Assembly: GCF_022812285.1 (NCBI RefSeq)
Contig: NZ_CP093300.1
Coordinates: forward strand, 3,968,001 to 4,032,000
Length of the DNA: 64,000 bases
Reading direction: 5' to 3'
DNA from: Alkalihalobacillus sp. LMS39
GTDB lineage: Bacteria; Bacillota; Bacilli; Bacillales; Bacillaceae_F
Both the position numbers and the translations under genes were made by a program. Below are positions 26,094 to 35,188 of the stretch, piece after piece. The notes beneath the pieces are model-generated. The model saw only the letters and a program-made list of their open reading frames with translations. It searched no databases and was not told the origin of the DNA. Position 1 is the stretch's first letter, and the number at the start of each line of letters is the position of its first letter.

Positions 26094-26340
26094 ATTGAGC
26101 CACCTCCAAAGGTTTTTAAAGACGGATTCAAAGCATATAAAGCGCAAACTACCGTTACTACGTTGTTTAACGTCACGAATTTTATTGTTATCTTAAAATT
26201 CCAATAAAAAAAGTGCTGGCATATAAAACGCCCACACTGATCCTACTAATAAGACAAATCGTGAACCTGTTAACAGCCGTTTTGCGTCAACCAGGTGAGA
26301 AGCGGGCGCTTCTTCTTGCTTTGTGTCCATATTTAATTAC
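26094..26340 (-). promoter_or_regulatory. infC leader, L20-type autoregulatory region
   Basis: The roughly 245-nt leader contains, on the minus strand, CTGTTAACAGGTTC (26276-26263) and GATCAGTGTGGGCG (26242-26229), which resemble the two strands of the L20 binding site in 23S rRNA as I recall it. A terminator-like hairpin (GTGTGGGC/GCCAGCAC with seven T, about 26239-26206) follows. In B. subtilis L20 binds such a leader and causes premature termination; assignment here is by position and these motifs. Confidence 0.7.
26193..26330 (-). CDS. Candidate 45-aa leader ORF inside the infC leader
   Basis: An ATG at 26330 opens a 45-codon frame: MDTKQEEAPASHLVDAKRLL, TGSRFVLLVGSVWAFYMPAL, FLLEF. The second half forms one hydrophobic helix, so the product looks like a small membrane protein. 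It starts about 10 nt after the predicted transcript start, has no good ribosome site, and its frame runs through the whole L20-type structure and terminator. It could be a real peptide, a regulatory upstream ORF, or a by-product of the RNA sequence. Confidence 0.3.
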   Translation of the reverse strand: MDTKQEEAPASHLVDAKRLLTGSRFVLLVGSVWAFYMPALFLLEF

Positions 26341-26346
26341 TCATAT

Positions 26347-26375
26347 ACTTTATCATAAACAATAGAGTGTGTCAA
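26347..26375 (-). promoter_or_regulatory. Promoter of infC-rpmI-rplT
   Basis: On the minus strand a perfect TTGACA (26375-26370), a 17-bp spacer and TAAAGT (26352-26347) form a strong sigma-A promoter. Confidence 0.8.
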
Positions 26376-26434
26376 ACTAACAACTTTATTAGTTTAACGA
26401 AAAAATGATAAAATGGCAATCCCTTTTTTTTAAA

Positions 26435-26476
26435 ACTTTTCGTTCTGCTTTACTCTAGAAGAAAACAGAACGAAAT
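26435..26476 (-). terminator. Terminator of thrS
   Basis: On the minus strand TTTCGTTCTG and CAGAACGAAA form a 10-bp stem with a long loop, followed by a T-rich tract, 20 bp past the thrS stop. Confidence 0.75.
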
Positions 26477-26494
26477 GTTAATGGAACAAATTGA

Positions 26495-28444
26495 TTAATT
26501 TCCTTTGTTTTCAATTTGCTCAGTTAGCTGTGCAATAAACTGTGTTAACGGAATCGATTCTGATTTTTGCTCTCCGTATTTACGAACGTTTACCGCTTCA
26601 GTTTCGATTTCTTTATCTCCTAATACAAGCATGTACGGAATTTTTTGCATTTGTGCTTCCCGAATTTTATAGCCGATTTTTTCATCACGTTCATCAATCT
26701 CTAAGCGTACACCCGCTTGTTGCAATGCTTCACTTACTTTTTTCGCGTATTCTAAATGTACTTCTGGAGAAACAGGAATCACTTGAACTTGAATGGGAGC
26801 AAGCCAAGCAGGAAATGCACCTTTATATTCTTCAATTAAAAAGGCGACAAAACGTTCCATTGTTGATACAACACCACGATGAATGACAACAGGTCGATGT
26901 TGCTTCCCATCTTCTCCGACATAGGTTAAGTCAAAGCGTTCTGGTAATAAGAAGTCAAGTTGGACAGTTGATAATGTTTCATCTTTTCCTAACGCCGTAC
27001 GAACTTGAACATCAAGTTTTGGACCATAGAATGCTGCTTCTCCTTCCGCTTCATAATAGTCGACAGATAAATCGTCCATTGCCTCTTTTAACATTGCTTG
27101 CGCCTTTTCCCACATCGCATCATCATCAAAATATTTTTCAGTATCTTCTGGATCCCGATAAGATAAGCGGAACGAATAGCTTTCAATTCCAAAGTCACTA
27201 TACACTTCTTGAATTAAACGAACTACTCGGATAAATTCCTCTTTAATTTGGTCAGGACGACAGAAAATATGGGCATCGTTTAATGTCATCCCGCGAACAC
27301 GCTGTAACCCTGTCAAAGCCCCACTCATTTCATAACGGTGCATCGTTCCTAGCTCTGCAATTCGTAAAGGTAATTTACGATAACTATGAATATCGTGCTT
27401 ATACACCATCATATGATGCGGACAATTCATCGGTCGAAGAACAAGCTGTTCATTGTCCATTTCCATAACTGGAAACATTCCGTCTTGATAATGCTCCCAG
27501 TGACCTGATGTTTTATAAAGCTCTGAGCTTCCTAATACAGGTGTATACACATGCTTATAACCAAGTCGTTCTTCTTTATCAACAATGTAGCGCTCAATAA
27601 TACGACGGATTGACGCTCCTTTTGGAAGCCATAATGGTAGGCCTTGTCCCACTTTTTGTGAATTTGTAAACAAGCTAAGTTCTTTCCCTAATTTACGATG
27701 GTCTCGTTCTTTTGCTTCTTCAAGCAAACGTAAATGTTCGTCTAGTTCTGCTTTTTTAAAGAAAGCTGTTCCATAAATTCGTTGTAACATTTGATTATTG
27801 CTATCTCCGCGCCAGTAAGCTCCTGCTATACTTAGCAATTTAAATTCTTTCAATTTTCCTGTGGAAGGAACATGGACTCCACGACATAAATCAAAGAAGT
27901 CACCTTGTTCATATATCGTCACAGTCTCACCTGTTGGGATTGCTTCAATCAATTCTAGTTTTAACTCATCACCAATTTCTTTATATCGTGCAATCGCTTC
28001 TTCACGACTAACTTCTTTACGAACTATCTCAATGTTTTCACCAATGATTTTTTTCATTTCTTTTTCAATACGCGGAAGATCATCGGCTGTAATGGCCACT
28101 TCTGAATCAATATCATAGTAAAATCCATTTTCAATGACCGGGCCAACTCCGAGCTTAACTTGTCCATACAAACGTTTTACAGCTTGAGCAAGTAAGTGCG
28201 CTGTACTATGACGAAGAATTTCTAGGCTTTCTTCTGAATCTTGCGTAATAATTTCAATTTTCCCCTTTTCAACGATAGGTGTTCGTAAATCAACCAAGTG
28301 CCCATCGATTTTCCCAGCTAATGCTTTTTTTCGTAACCCAGGGGATATGGACGCTGCGACATCCTCTGTTGTTATCCCACGGTCAAACTCTTTTATCGCA
28401 CCATCTGGAAACGTTAATTGTATTGTTGCTTCTGTCACTTTCAT
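26495..28444 (-). CDS. thrS: Threonine-tRNA ligase
   Basis: ThrRS of 649 aa. Domains in order: TGS (residues about 1-63), the editing domain with [14 protein letters not shown] (HxxxH) and GVHVPSTG near the second motif, the class II catalytic core with the zinc cysteine in [13 protein letters not shown] and motif 2 [20 protein letters not shown], and the anticodon-binding domain. The ATG follows AAGGAG. It is controlled by a Thr T-box upstream. Confidence 0.97.
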   Translation of the reverse strand: MKVTEATIQLTFPDGAIKEFDRGITTEDVAASISPGLRKKALAGKIDGHLVDLRTPIVEKGKIEIITQDSEESLEILRHSTAHLLAQAVKRLYGQVKLGVGPVIENGFYYDIDSEVAITADDLPRIEKEMKKIIGENIEIVRKEVSREEAIARYKEIGDELKLELIEAIPTGETVTIYEQGDFFDLCRGVHVPSTGKLKEFKLLSIAGAYWRGDSNNQMLQRIYGTAFFKKAELDEHLRLLEEAKERDHRKLGKELSLFTNSQKVGQGLPLWLPKGASIRRIIERYIVDKEERLGYKHVYTPVLGSSELYKTSGHWEHYQDGMFPVMEMDNEQLVLRPMNCPHHMMVYKHDIHSYRKLPLRIAELGTMHRYEMSGALTGLQRVRGMTLNDAHIFCRPDQIKEEFIRVVRLIQEVYSDFGIESYSFRLSYRDPEDTEKYFDDDAMWEKAQAMLKEAMDDLSVDYYEAEGEAAFYGPKLDVQVRTALGKDETLSTVQLDFLLPERFDLTYVGEDGKQHRPVVIHRGVVSTMERFVAFLIEEYKGAFPAWLAPIQVQVIPVSPEVHLEYAKKVSEALQQAGVRLEIDERDEKIGYKIREAQMQKIPYMLVLGDKEIETEAVNVRKYGEQKSESIPLTQFIAQLTEQIENKGN

Positions 28445-28469
28445 TCAGCTCCTTTATCATATAAAAAAT

Positions 28470-28715
28470 AAAAAACACCCATCCCAAAAAAGGGACGAGT
28501 GTTGGTCTCGTGGTTCCACCCTTGTTCTATACACAATTTCTGTATATAGCACTTCACATCAGAATAACGGTCTGGGTCCGTTAGCAATTACTAAAACAAA
28601 CATGTTTGTTCCTCGCTAAAGTTCAGAGGTGGTCAATCGTTTTTCGTGTTAGGAAGCTCCCAGCTAACCTTCCCTCTCTGAAAACCGTAAAAAAGATCGT
28701 TGTCCTCATCTTGAC
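28470..28715 (-). promoter_or_regulatory. T-box leader of thrS (tRNA-Thr responsive)
   Basis: On the minus strand the antiterminator sequence AGGGTGGAACCACG (28521-28508) precedes a terminator with arms ACACTCGTCCC and GGGATGGGTGT and a T run (28502-28470). An ACC triplet within GATTGACCACCTCTGAAC is the likely specifier for tRNA-Thr. Stem I begins around 28715. Confidence 0.9.
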
Positions 28716-28788
28716 TTTTCATATTTATAGTTTATGTAAGTTATTATATGAACAAGAAACAAGAAAATCAAGAGGAGAATGATTTTTT

Positions 28789-29655
28789 TTACTGAAATGC
28801 TTTAGGAACGCTAAACCATTGTCTTGAATGAATACTAACTCGTTCTTGAAATATCGTTTGTATCGTTAATACAACATCATTATCAATTTCATCGGTGTAA
28901 ATATGTACTTGCTCAGGTGACATACTTACAAGCGGGGAGACAACCATATCATCAATATCGATTTCTCCTTCATAAACAAGGTCATTCTCTAATAACCGCT
29001 TTTTTTCTCTTCTTGTCATTTTTTGAAACTGTTCGTTATAAAACAAAAACTTTTGGTCATGGACTAAATGGATGACTTTTCGCTTAGGCTTAACGGATTG
29101 CAAATAATATCGAAGACCTTCAACAATGTTTTGGTATTCCTGCTCTAATAAATATTCATCAATCGCTACTTCTACACAATCAATGAGCATTTCACCATAT
29201 TCCTTTAAGCGAAATGTTAGAAATGGCTCATAATAAAAAATCGTATCTCGATCAAATCCTCGTGAGAATGCCTTATATAACAGGGCATCCCGGTTAAAAA
29301 ACTTAGAAACCGACGGAATATCCTCCCTGTCGCCTTCCAAAATTTCTTTTGCAATCATTGAGATTTGCTTTTGTTCTTCATGGTCACTGAAGTAAAAAAG
29401 CGTTTCAATGATTTCGCATAACCACTCTTCTTCTTTCGTATCAATAACATGGTTTGTGAAAATAGAAACGAGTAGCGGATGAAAGGAATCATAAAAACTG
29501 CTGCTCGTATCATTGTACTCGATCAAGATTTTCGATAATCCCTCACATGAAATGGTCCCGACCCCTCCTAACTGCTCAAATAATTCCATGTGTCTTTTTA
29601 ATTTTGAATAGATGATTTGACAATCATCTTGGGATTCAAAGTGGATTGAAATCAC
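28789..29655 (-). CDS. ytxC: YtxC family sporulation-associated protein
   Basis: A 288-aa soluble protein starting MISIHFESQDDCQIIYSKLK and containing RGFDRDTIFYYEPFLTFRLK and DCVEVAIDEYLLEQEYQNIV, features I associate with the YtxC-like family found next to thrS in spore formers. The biochemical role is unknown. The start is GTG (29653-29655), set by a strong AGGAGGAG. No membrane helix or signal peptide is visible. It faces away from the kinB-like gene. Confidence 0.85.
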   Translation of the reverse strand: MISIHFESQDDCQIIYSKLKRHMELFEQLGGVGTISCEGLSKILIEYNDTSSSFYDSFHPLLVSIFTNHVIDTKEEEWLCEIIETLFYFSDHEEQKQISMIAKEILEGDREDIPSVSKFFNRDALLYKAFSRGFDRDTIFYYEPFLTFRLKEYGEMLIDCVEVAIDEYLLEQEYQNIVEGLRYYLQSVKPKRKVIHLVHDQKFLFYNEQFQKMTRREKKRLLENDLVYEGEIDIDDMVVSPLVSMSPEQVHIYTDEIDNDVVLTIQTIFQERVSIHSRQWFSVPKAFQ

Positions 29656-30049
29656 AATATCTCCTCCTAACCAATCAAAAATTCTATTTATGAGTAACTT
29701 CTCGTTATGTGTGCACGAAGAATGGCTCTATTTCATTCCTATGACAAGCTTTTTAAAAAATGAATACAAAATTTGTCTACTCACCTTTTTCTTTTTAAAA
29801 GGCTATCTTTAGACCTTTTGATGTTTTAATTGTTTAAGAAAGAATGTGGTGTTCGTCCTTACGTTCTAGTCCTTCGCTTTCGTAACTGTGAAAGTATAAA
29901 TAAAAAAACGCCTACCGATTCCGATAAGCGCTTGAATGGGACTTACCCACATTATATGAATCTTTTTATCCACTATGACACTCTTTTACTATCAACAAAC
30001 AAAAAAATATACTATGCTATAGGTAGAAACGAAAAAAGTGAGTGATGAG
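29656..30049. other. Divergent intergenic region ytxC / kinB-like gene
   Basis: About 390 bp without a credible gene. It should hold both divergent promoters. A minus-strand terminator-like hairpin (29900-29930) stands here without an obvious gene upstream of it. Confidence 0.6.
29900..29930 (-). terminator. Orphan minus-strand terminator-like hairpin
   Basis: On the minus strand CGCTTATCG and CGGTAGGCG pair over 9 bp (including G-U pairs) around GAAT, followed by seven T. No minus-strand gene ends here. A TATAAT (29956-29951) lies just upstream, so a short RNA is possible. Confidence 0.5.
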
Positions 30050-31306
30050 ATGGAGCATTATATTCAAACTTTATTATTAAACGTCTTGTTTTTATGTTTC
30101 TTTTTACTATTCGTTCCACTACTAATAGAAAGCTGCTCCATAAAAAAAATAATAAAATATAAAAAAAGCATCTTTACTCTTTCAGCTTGTTTTGCAATTA
30201 TAAGCTGCATTGCTGTTCCAATCTCCATTGATGATGGATTTATCTTTGACTTGCGACTTGTAGCCACCATTGTCGGAAGTTTATATGGTGGCGTTCCTGT
30301 CGCTATTTTTTTATGGGCTGTTAATATCCTTTTTCGCATGCTAACAGGTGGGCATGGTGCATATTCTACTATAATTGTATCTACCATTTTGATGGTTATA
30401 TCGATTGGTTTACATAAACGTTTTCTTTCCGGTTCGAAATTAAAAAAAATGACGATTTCTGGATTATTAGCTATCGGTACTAGTTTTCTCGTCTTCCTTG
30501 TCCTTACTCAACTAAACAATCTCGTCATCCAACCAAATGTTTTTATCACTTATTTATTACTCCAATTCATTTCAGCTATCATTATTGTTTACATATTAGA
30601 GTTTATCCATGAAACTACATTATTAAAAAAACAATTGTATAAAGCTGAAAAAATGGAAGTCGTTAGTCATCTTGCTTCATCAATATCTCATGAAGTCAGA
30701 AATCCACTGACTGTCGTCAAAGGATTTCTCCAAGTATTACTTCAAACCGATTTACCAAAAGAGAAACAACAACAATTTCTTACTTTATCTGTTAGTGAAA
30801 TTGACCGTGCTAATGACATTATTCGTGATTATTTAACTTTTGCCAAACCTGCTCCTGAGAATATTGAAATTTTCGATGTAAAAGAAGAGCTTTCTCGTAT
30901 CACTGAATTAATTCGACCTTTAGCCAATATGAATTCTGTTTCAATTCGCCAGCAGCTTCATTCCGGATCAATTAAAGGAGAAACTCAGTTATTTCAACAA
31001 TGCCTAGTTAACATTCTTAAAAATTGTGTCGAAGCGATGCCTGATAATGGCGTTCTAACAATCGAAACGTACAATACTGGCTCTACCATTACGATAAAAA
31101 TTGCAGACACTGGTGCTGGTATGACAGAGGAACAAATAACAAGATTAGGAGAGCCATATTTTACGACAAAGGGGAGAAATGGTACAGGGCTTGGAATGAT
31201 GACAGCTATAAGCATCATACATACTATGGGTGGAAGCATCAAGGTTGATAGTAAAATCAATAAAGGTACGACATTTTATCTTCAATTTCCAATTAACACA
31301 CAGTAA
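30050..31306 (+). CDS. kinB: KinB-like sporulation sensor histidine kinase
   Basis: Membrane kinase of 418 aa with about six N-terminal helices of the 5TM-LytS type (residues about 5-190), a HisKA dimerisation domain with SSISHEVRNPLTVVKGFLQV (His near 214) and an ATPase domain (NCVEAMPDNG, IADTGAGMT, NGTGLGMM). It closely follows B. subtilis KinB, which phosphorylates Spo0F to start sporulation. No response regulator is adjacent, as expected for an orphan phosphorelay kinase. I prefer the ATG at 30050, matching the KinB start, over the GTG at 30038. The signal is unknown. Confidence 0.85.
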   Translation: MEHYIQTLLLNVLFLCFFLLFVPLLIESCSIKKIIKYKKSIFTLSACFAIISCIAVPISIDDGFIFDLRLVATIVGSLYGGVPVAIFLWAVNILFRMLTGGHGAYSTIIVSTILMVISIGLHKRFLSGSKLKKMTISGLLAIGTSFLVFLVLTQLNNLVIQPNVFITYLLLQFISAIIIVYILEFIHETTLLKKQLYKAEKMEVVSHLASSISHEVRNPLTVVKGFLQVLLQTDLPKEKQQQFLTLSVSEIDRANDIIRDYLTFAKPAPENIEIFDVKEELSRITELIRPLANMNSVSIRQQLHSGSIKGETQLFQQCLVNILKNCVEAMPDNGVLTIETYNTGSTITIKIADTGAGMTEEQITRLGEPYFTTKGRNGTGLGMMTAISIIHTMGGSIKVDSKINKGTTFYLQFPINTQ

Positions 31307-31329
31307 GGATAACTATTCACTCTTTATAA

Positions 31330-31364
31330 TAAAAAAGCCTGCCGATTGTAATAGTCGACAGGCT
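31330..31364 (-). terminator. Terminator of mqnC
   Basis: On the minus strand AGCCTGTCGA and TCGGCAGGCT pair around a short loop and are followed by six T, about 30 bp after the mqnC stop and after the convergent kinB-like gene. Confidence 0.85.
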
Positions 31365-31391
31365 GAAATTCCCTCTAAAAAACTTTACTAT

Positions 31392-32498
31392 TTAGTTTTG
31401 CATCACAAAATCTTTATCGGTTTGTTCTTCGTCATGATAAACTTTAATAATATCATATTTCGTCGTACGTTGGGCTGGGATTTTCCCGGCTTCACGGATT
31501 AATTGTAAAATTTGATTTGTGTTAACTTTATGTGTCGTTCCTGCAGCAGAAACGACATTTTCTTCCATCATCGTACTTCCGAAATCATTACAACCATATG
31601 AAAGCGATAGTTTCCCTACTTCTGGTCCCATCGTAACCCATGATGATTGGAAATTAGGAATATTATCAAGGAAAATACGGGAAATCGCAACATTTTTTAA
31701 GTATTCCCGTGGAGGTGTTTTCTCTCCAGGAAGATTCGTATTTTCTGGTTGGAATGTCCATGAAATAAAGGCTAAGAAACATTCAGTTTCATCTTGTGCA
31801 TCCCTTACACGCTCTAAGTGAAGAGCTCTCTCCTCAAATGTTTCCCCTAAGCCAATAACCATTGTCGCTGTTCCGTGCATACCGACTTTTTTAACCATTT
31901 TCATACAATCGATCCACTCGCGCCAAGACGACTTAATTCGGCTTACACGTTTTCTCGTTTTATCCGTTAAAATTTCAGCTCCTCCACCAGGAACAGAGTC
32001 AAGACCTGCCTCTTTTAACTCAGTTAATACTTCTTCAAGAGAAAGACCTGATACTTCTACCATTTTCCATATTTCTGCTGGAGAAAATGAATGCATTGTA
32101 ATATCATAGCGTTGCTTTATATTTTTTAGTAAATCAGTGTAATAACTCAGTGGTAAATCTGGATTCGTTCCACCTTGCATTAAAATTTCAGTTCCCCCGA
32201 CAGCTAGTGTTTCTTCTATTTTATTGTAAATGACATCATCGCTTAAAACATACCCTTCTTTATGGCCTGGCGGTCGATAAAAGGCACAAAAGCGGCAATA
32301 GGTGTCACAAAAATTCGTGTAATTGACATTTCGACCAATTACAAAAGTCGTAACCGGATCTGGATGCCACTTTTTCATAATCGTATTTGCGGCTTCTCCC
32401 ATTTTTTCGACTTCATCACTTTTATATAGTGCCACTGCATCTTCAATCGAAATACGTTCACCGCTTACAGCTCGTTCAAGAATATGATCTATGCTCAT
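31392..32498 (-). CDS. mqnC: Cyclic dehypoxanthinyl futalosine synthase (radical SAM)
   Basis: Radical SAM enzyme of 368 aa. The 4Fe-4S cysteines are 64, 68 and 71 in NFCDTYCRFCAFYRPPGHKE, and the sequence includes LMQGGTNPDLPLSYYTDLLK, VPGGGAEIL and YGCNDFGSTMMEENVVSAAG, typical of MqnC, which cyclises dehypoxanthinyl futalosine in the alternative menaquinone pathway. B. subtilis makes menaquinone by the classical men route. It stands alone between the kinB-like gene and dnaI, with no other mqn gene in view. Confidence 0.9.
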   Translation of the reverse strand: MSIDHILERAVSGERISIEDAVALYKSDEVEKMGEAANTIMKKWHPDPVTTFVIGRNVNYTNFCDTYCRFCAFYRPPGHKEGYVLSDDVIYNKIEETLAVGGTEILMQGGTNPDLPLSYYTDLLKNIKQRYDITMHSFSPAEIWKMVEVSGLSLEEVLTELKEAGLDSVPGGGAEILTDKTRKRVSRIKSSWREWIDCMKMVKKVGMHGTATMVIGLGETFEERALHLERVRDAQDETECFLAFISWTFQPENTNLPGEKTPPREYLKNVAISRIFLDNIPNFQSSWVTMGPEVGKLSLSYGCNDFGSTMMEENVVSAAGTTHKVNTNQILQLIREAGKIPAQRTTKYDIIKVYHDEEQTDKDFVMQN

Positions 32499-32567
32499 GT
32501 TATAACCTCCATCTTGTTACTAGTTTAATACTATCATACATGAAATCGCTTGGCTAATTTCCAAGTA

Positions 32568-33494
32568 TTATCCGCGACGATTTACCCCGTCAATGAAGAT
32601 TGGAACTGTATAGTGACGAATCCGCTCCATAATCCGTTTTGCTTTTAATTCCTCGTACCCACCTTTGTCTGAGTACGTCATATGTTCCTCTAGTTCTTCT
32701 AGCGAATAATTAGAAGTATATAAGGTTGGTAGTTTCTCAAGCATTCGGTGTTGGAGTACAACACCTAACACTTCATCTCGAATCCAAGCTGACATTGTTT
32801 CAGCACCCATATCATCTAATATTAATACTTGTGCTCGTTTTACACGGTCAAGCTTTTCATTAAACGACCCGTCTGATAAGGAATGTCGCATTTCACGGAA
32901 AAAATCCGGTGTATACACTAACATCGTTTCAATCCGTCTTTCCTTTAATTCATTTGCAATTGCCCCCATAATATACGTTTTTCCAACACCGAATTTCCCA
33001 TACAAATAAAGCCCTCTTGAGGTCTCTCCTGGAATCACGGTCGTTGCAAATTCATAAGCTGCTTGACTCGCGTCTAACCGAGATGGGTTATCTGGGTCAA
33101 ACTCATCGAACTTTGCATTCATAATTTCTTTTGGAATATATAAGCTTTTAATCAATGATTGAAGTTTCTTTTCTTCGTCCACTCTTATTTTTAAATCACA
33201 CGGGGCATATTCAAGGTCAATATAATTTTTCCTTAAAATCAACTCAGGTTTAAACCCTTTTATTAAATTTGGACACTTGTCCAAACCAGGACAATGGTGA
33301 CATTGGTCAAGCTCTTTACTATATTGATGGAGGGCAGAAATGCTTCTTTCAATCATATCAGTCGTAATCGTTGATTTTGAAGAAAGAAATTGCTGGATAT
33401 GGGGATTACGTAAAAGGTCAGCTTTCATTTCTTCATATTGTTGTTGCATTCTATCATTACTTAACATTTGTAATGCTGATTGGATTGACTCCAC
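32568..33494 (-). CDS. dnaI: Primosomal protein DnaI (helicase loader)
   Basis: AAA+ loader of 308 aa that delivers DnaC helicase to oriC and restart sites. The N-terminal zinc-binding helicase-interaction domain (CHHCPGLDKC) is followed by the AAA+ core with Walker A YGKFGVGKTYIMGAIANEL and Walker B VLILDDMGAE. It lies 16 bp after dnaB, as in B. subtilis, so the two are co-expressed. Confidence 0.95.
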   Translation of the reverse strand: MESIQSALQMLSNDRMQQQYEEMKADLLRNPHIQQFLSSKSTITTDMIERSISALHQYSKELDQCHHCPGLDKCPNLIKGFKPELILRKNYIDLEYAPCDLKIRVDEEKKLQSLIKSLYIPKEIMNAKFDEFDPDNPSRLDASQAAYEFATTVIPGETSRGLYLYGKFGVGKTYIMGAIANELKERRIETMLVYTPDFFREMRHSLSDGSFNEKLDRVKRAQVLILDDMGAETMSAWIRDEVLGVVLQHRMLEKLPTLYTSNYSLEELEEHMTYSDKGGYEELKAKRIMERIRHYTVPIFIDGVNRRG

Positions 33495-33510
33495 TTATCA
33501 TCCCTCCTCT

Positions 33511-34947
33511 TTATTCATTGTCTTTCTTTCGATTTTTAATCATCATTTCAAACTGCTTTCTTTTCCGTTCAAATTCTTCATCCGTTTGGACGGTCGTAAC
33601 AGCTTTCTCTACTTTTCCTTGCTTTTCTTCTACTAACCATTTAGGAAGTTTATCTTTTCTAATCGATTGTTTCGACTTCGTTTTAGACACTGGTGATTTC
33701 TTAGCTTGCTGTTGAAATTCAGTCGCCTTCTTATGTTCATCTTTTGCTAGTTGCATCGCTTCAATCACTGTCTTTATTTTTTTTCGACTCCAATGGCCAG
33801 CTATTTTATCGACGAGCGCTTTTGACAGCTTCATATCGTTTCGAAATAGTGTGTAGTCTAGTAATACATTCGCCACACCAGGGGTAAGTTGATAGTCTAA
33901 TAACAAACTTTCTACAATTTTCGCATCAGCATCAGCAACTTTCGCCCCTTCCCCCCGACTTTCTAACAAGGCGATAGGTGATGTCGTTTCATATAATTTC
34001 ACCATTTTTTCTTCTTCTGTCGTTGGTTCTTTATCCTTCATCGTTTGTAACGGGATAGGCTGTGTTCTTAATCCTAATGAAGGAGGCTCTGAGCCGTGTT
34101 CAAGTTTATACCAATCTTGAACTTTTTTCCTAAGAGCTTGCAAGTCAATTTCATCATCATGAATAACCGCTCTTTGAATAACGCGACTCATTTCAAGGGG
34201 TTGTATGCGGTATACAAAAGCTAGTTTGACAATCGTCTCTCTTACTTTTTTTGTTAATAACTCTTTTGGTGCAATGATATTGGACAAATCCGCTTCTAGC
34301 AATTCAAAATCAAAATTCGACTCCATAAAGACAAGTGGGTCATTTTTCTCACGTTGAATAAGTTCATTATCTTGCTCTAGCTCCATAACATCGGATACTT
34401 CTGAGTGATAATGCCTCACAATTTCAGAATGATGCAAGGATGAAAATACTTCGTCAAAGGCTCTTGTAATTTCATGATAATCATCTTTATTTATCGATTC
34501 AATCATAAATCTTTCCCGAACTTGTCGATATTTGTTTTTTCCGATCCGATTATACAAAAACACGCTTAATACATCATTTTGGAAAAATTGAAAAGGTGAC
34601 ATTGGCGGATGTAATTCATATATATATATGGAACTTTCCTCTTCTTTTTTCTTGTACGTTTTTAATAAACCAATCGCTTCTAACTTCTTTCTTTGTTCAT
34701 ATAAGTGCTGTAGAGGAACATCCATGACTGTCATTAAATAACGATGGGTATTTTCACCACTTGTATAACGGTCAGTTTCTAAGTCCCCCCATAACGTCAT
34801 ATACAAACTGTGAGCCATCGTTCCAATTAATGGTTGATATAATAAAGTTAATACTTTTTGATCAAGCTCATGTAAATGATCGACTGTTCTAACGGTATAC
34901 CGATCGATCGGTAGTAACTCGGTCCAATGCCAGCTCATAGGAATCAC
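33511..34947 (-). CDS. dnaB: Replication initiation and membrane attachment protein DnaB
   Basis: Helicase-loading cofactor of 478 aa, the normal Bacillus length. It has the N-terminal winged-helix DDBH1 region (VLTLLYQPLIGTMAHSLYMT) and a C-terminal DDBH2 domain around VESLLLDYQLTPGVANVLLD and LPKWLVEEK. It acts with DnaD and DnaI at chromosome origins. This is the firmicute primosome protein, not the E. coli DnaB helicase. A dispersed repeat separates it from nrdR. Confidence 0.93.
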   Translation of the reverse strand: MIPMSWHWTELLPIDRYTVRTVDHLHELDQKVLTLLYQPLIGTMAHSLYMTLWGDLETDRYTSGENTHRYLMTVMDVPLQHLYEQRKKLEAIGLLKTYKKKEEESSIYIYELHPPMSPFQFFQNDVLSVFLYNRIGKNKYRQVRERFMIESINKDDYHEITRAFDEVFSSLHHSEIVRHYHSEVSDVMELEQDNELIQREKNDPLVFMESNFDFELLEADLSNIIAPKELLTKKVRETIVKLAFVYRIQPLEMSRVIQRAVIHDDEIDLQALRKKVQDWYKLEHGSEPPSLGLRTQPIPLQTMKDKEPTTEEEKMVKLYETTSPIALLESRGEGAKVADADAKIVESLLLDYQLTPGVANVLLDYTLFRNDMKLSKALVDKIAGHWSRKKIKTVIEAMQLAKDEHKKATEFQQQAKKSPVSKTKSKQSIRKDKLPKWLVEEKQGKVEKAVTTVQTDEEFERKRKQFEMMIKNRKKDNE

Positions 34948-34996
34948 CTTTTTATCTTAATTTCTCTCTGATTTATAAAGAAAAACGCGAGAGCGT

Positions 34997-35140
34997 TTTT
35001 TCTTTCAAGCGAAGTGCGAGCCCCTGCCCGCTTTTGACAGTGAACCCCAAGTTCTCTTCTTGGGGTGAAACGCGCAGGTGCACAGCCTTCGCTCTTCTTG
35101 AAATAGCTTTCAAAGCTTCGCTGCTATACCAAAGTTTTTA
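34997..35140. repeat. Dispersed repeat, long copy (related to 16564-16650)
   Basis: The right half (CAGCCTTCGCTCTTCTTGAA, then ATAGCTTTCAAAGCTTCGCT and GCTATACCAAAG) matches the copy between zapA and pheT. The left half carries an extra segment with a CCCCAAG/CTTGGGG hairpin. It is inserted between dnaB and the nrdR terminator, with no ORF of its own. Confidence 0.7.
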
Positions 35141-35154
35141 TGCTTTCATATATT

Positions 35155-35187
35155 TAAAAAAGAGCTTTCAACACGACGTGTCTAAAG
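35155..35187 (-). terminator. Terminator of nrdR
   Basis: On the minus strand GAGCTTT and AAAGCTC flank an inner ACACG/CGTGT pairing and are followed by six T. The stem begins at the nrdR stop codon. Confidence 0.75.
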
Positions 35188-35188
35188 C

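Noticed and set aside
29900-29960. Resemblance of the orphan hairpin region to part of a tRNA (GGAATCGGTAGGCG)
   Set aside because: Only a D-arm-like stretch is seen; there is no acceptor stem, anticodon arm or CCA-side T arm, so it is not a tRNA gene.
29830-30045. Plus-strand frame of 71 codons before the kinB-like gene
   Set aside because: It starts at TTG without a ribosome site, crosses the orphan terminator hairpin and overlaps the kinase start; composition is not protein-like.
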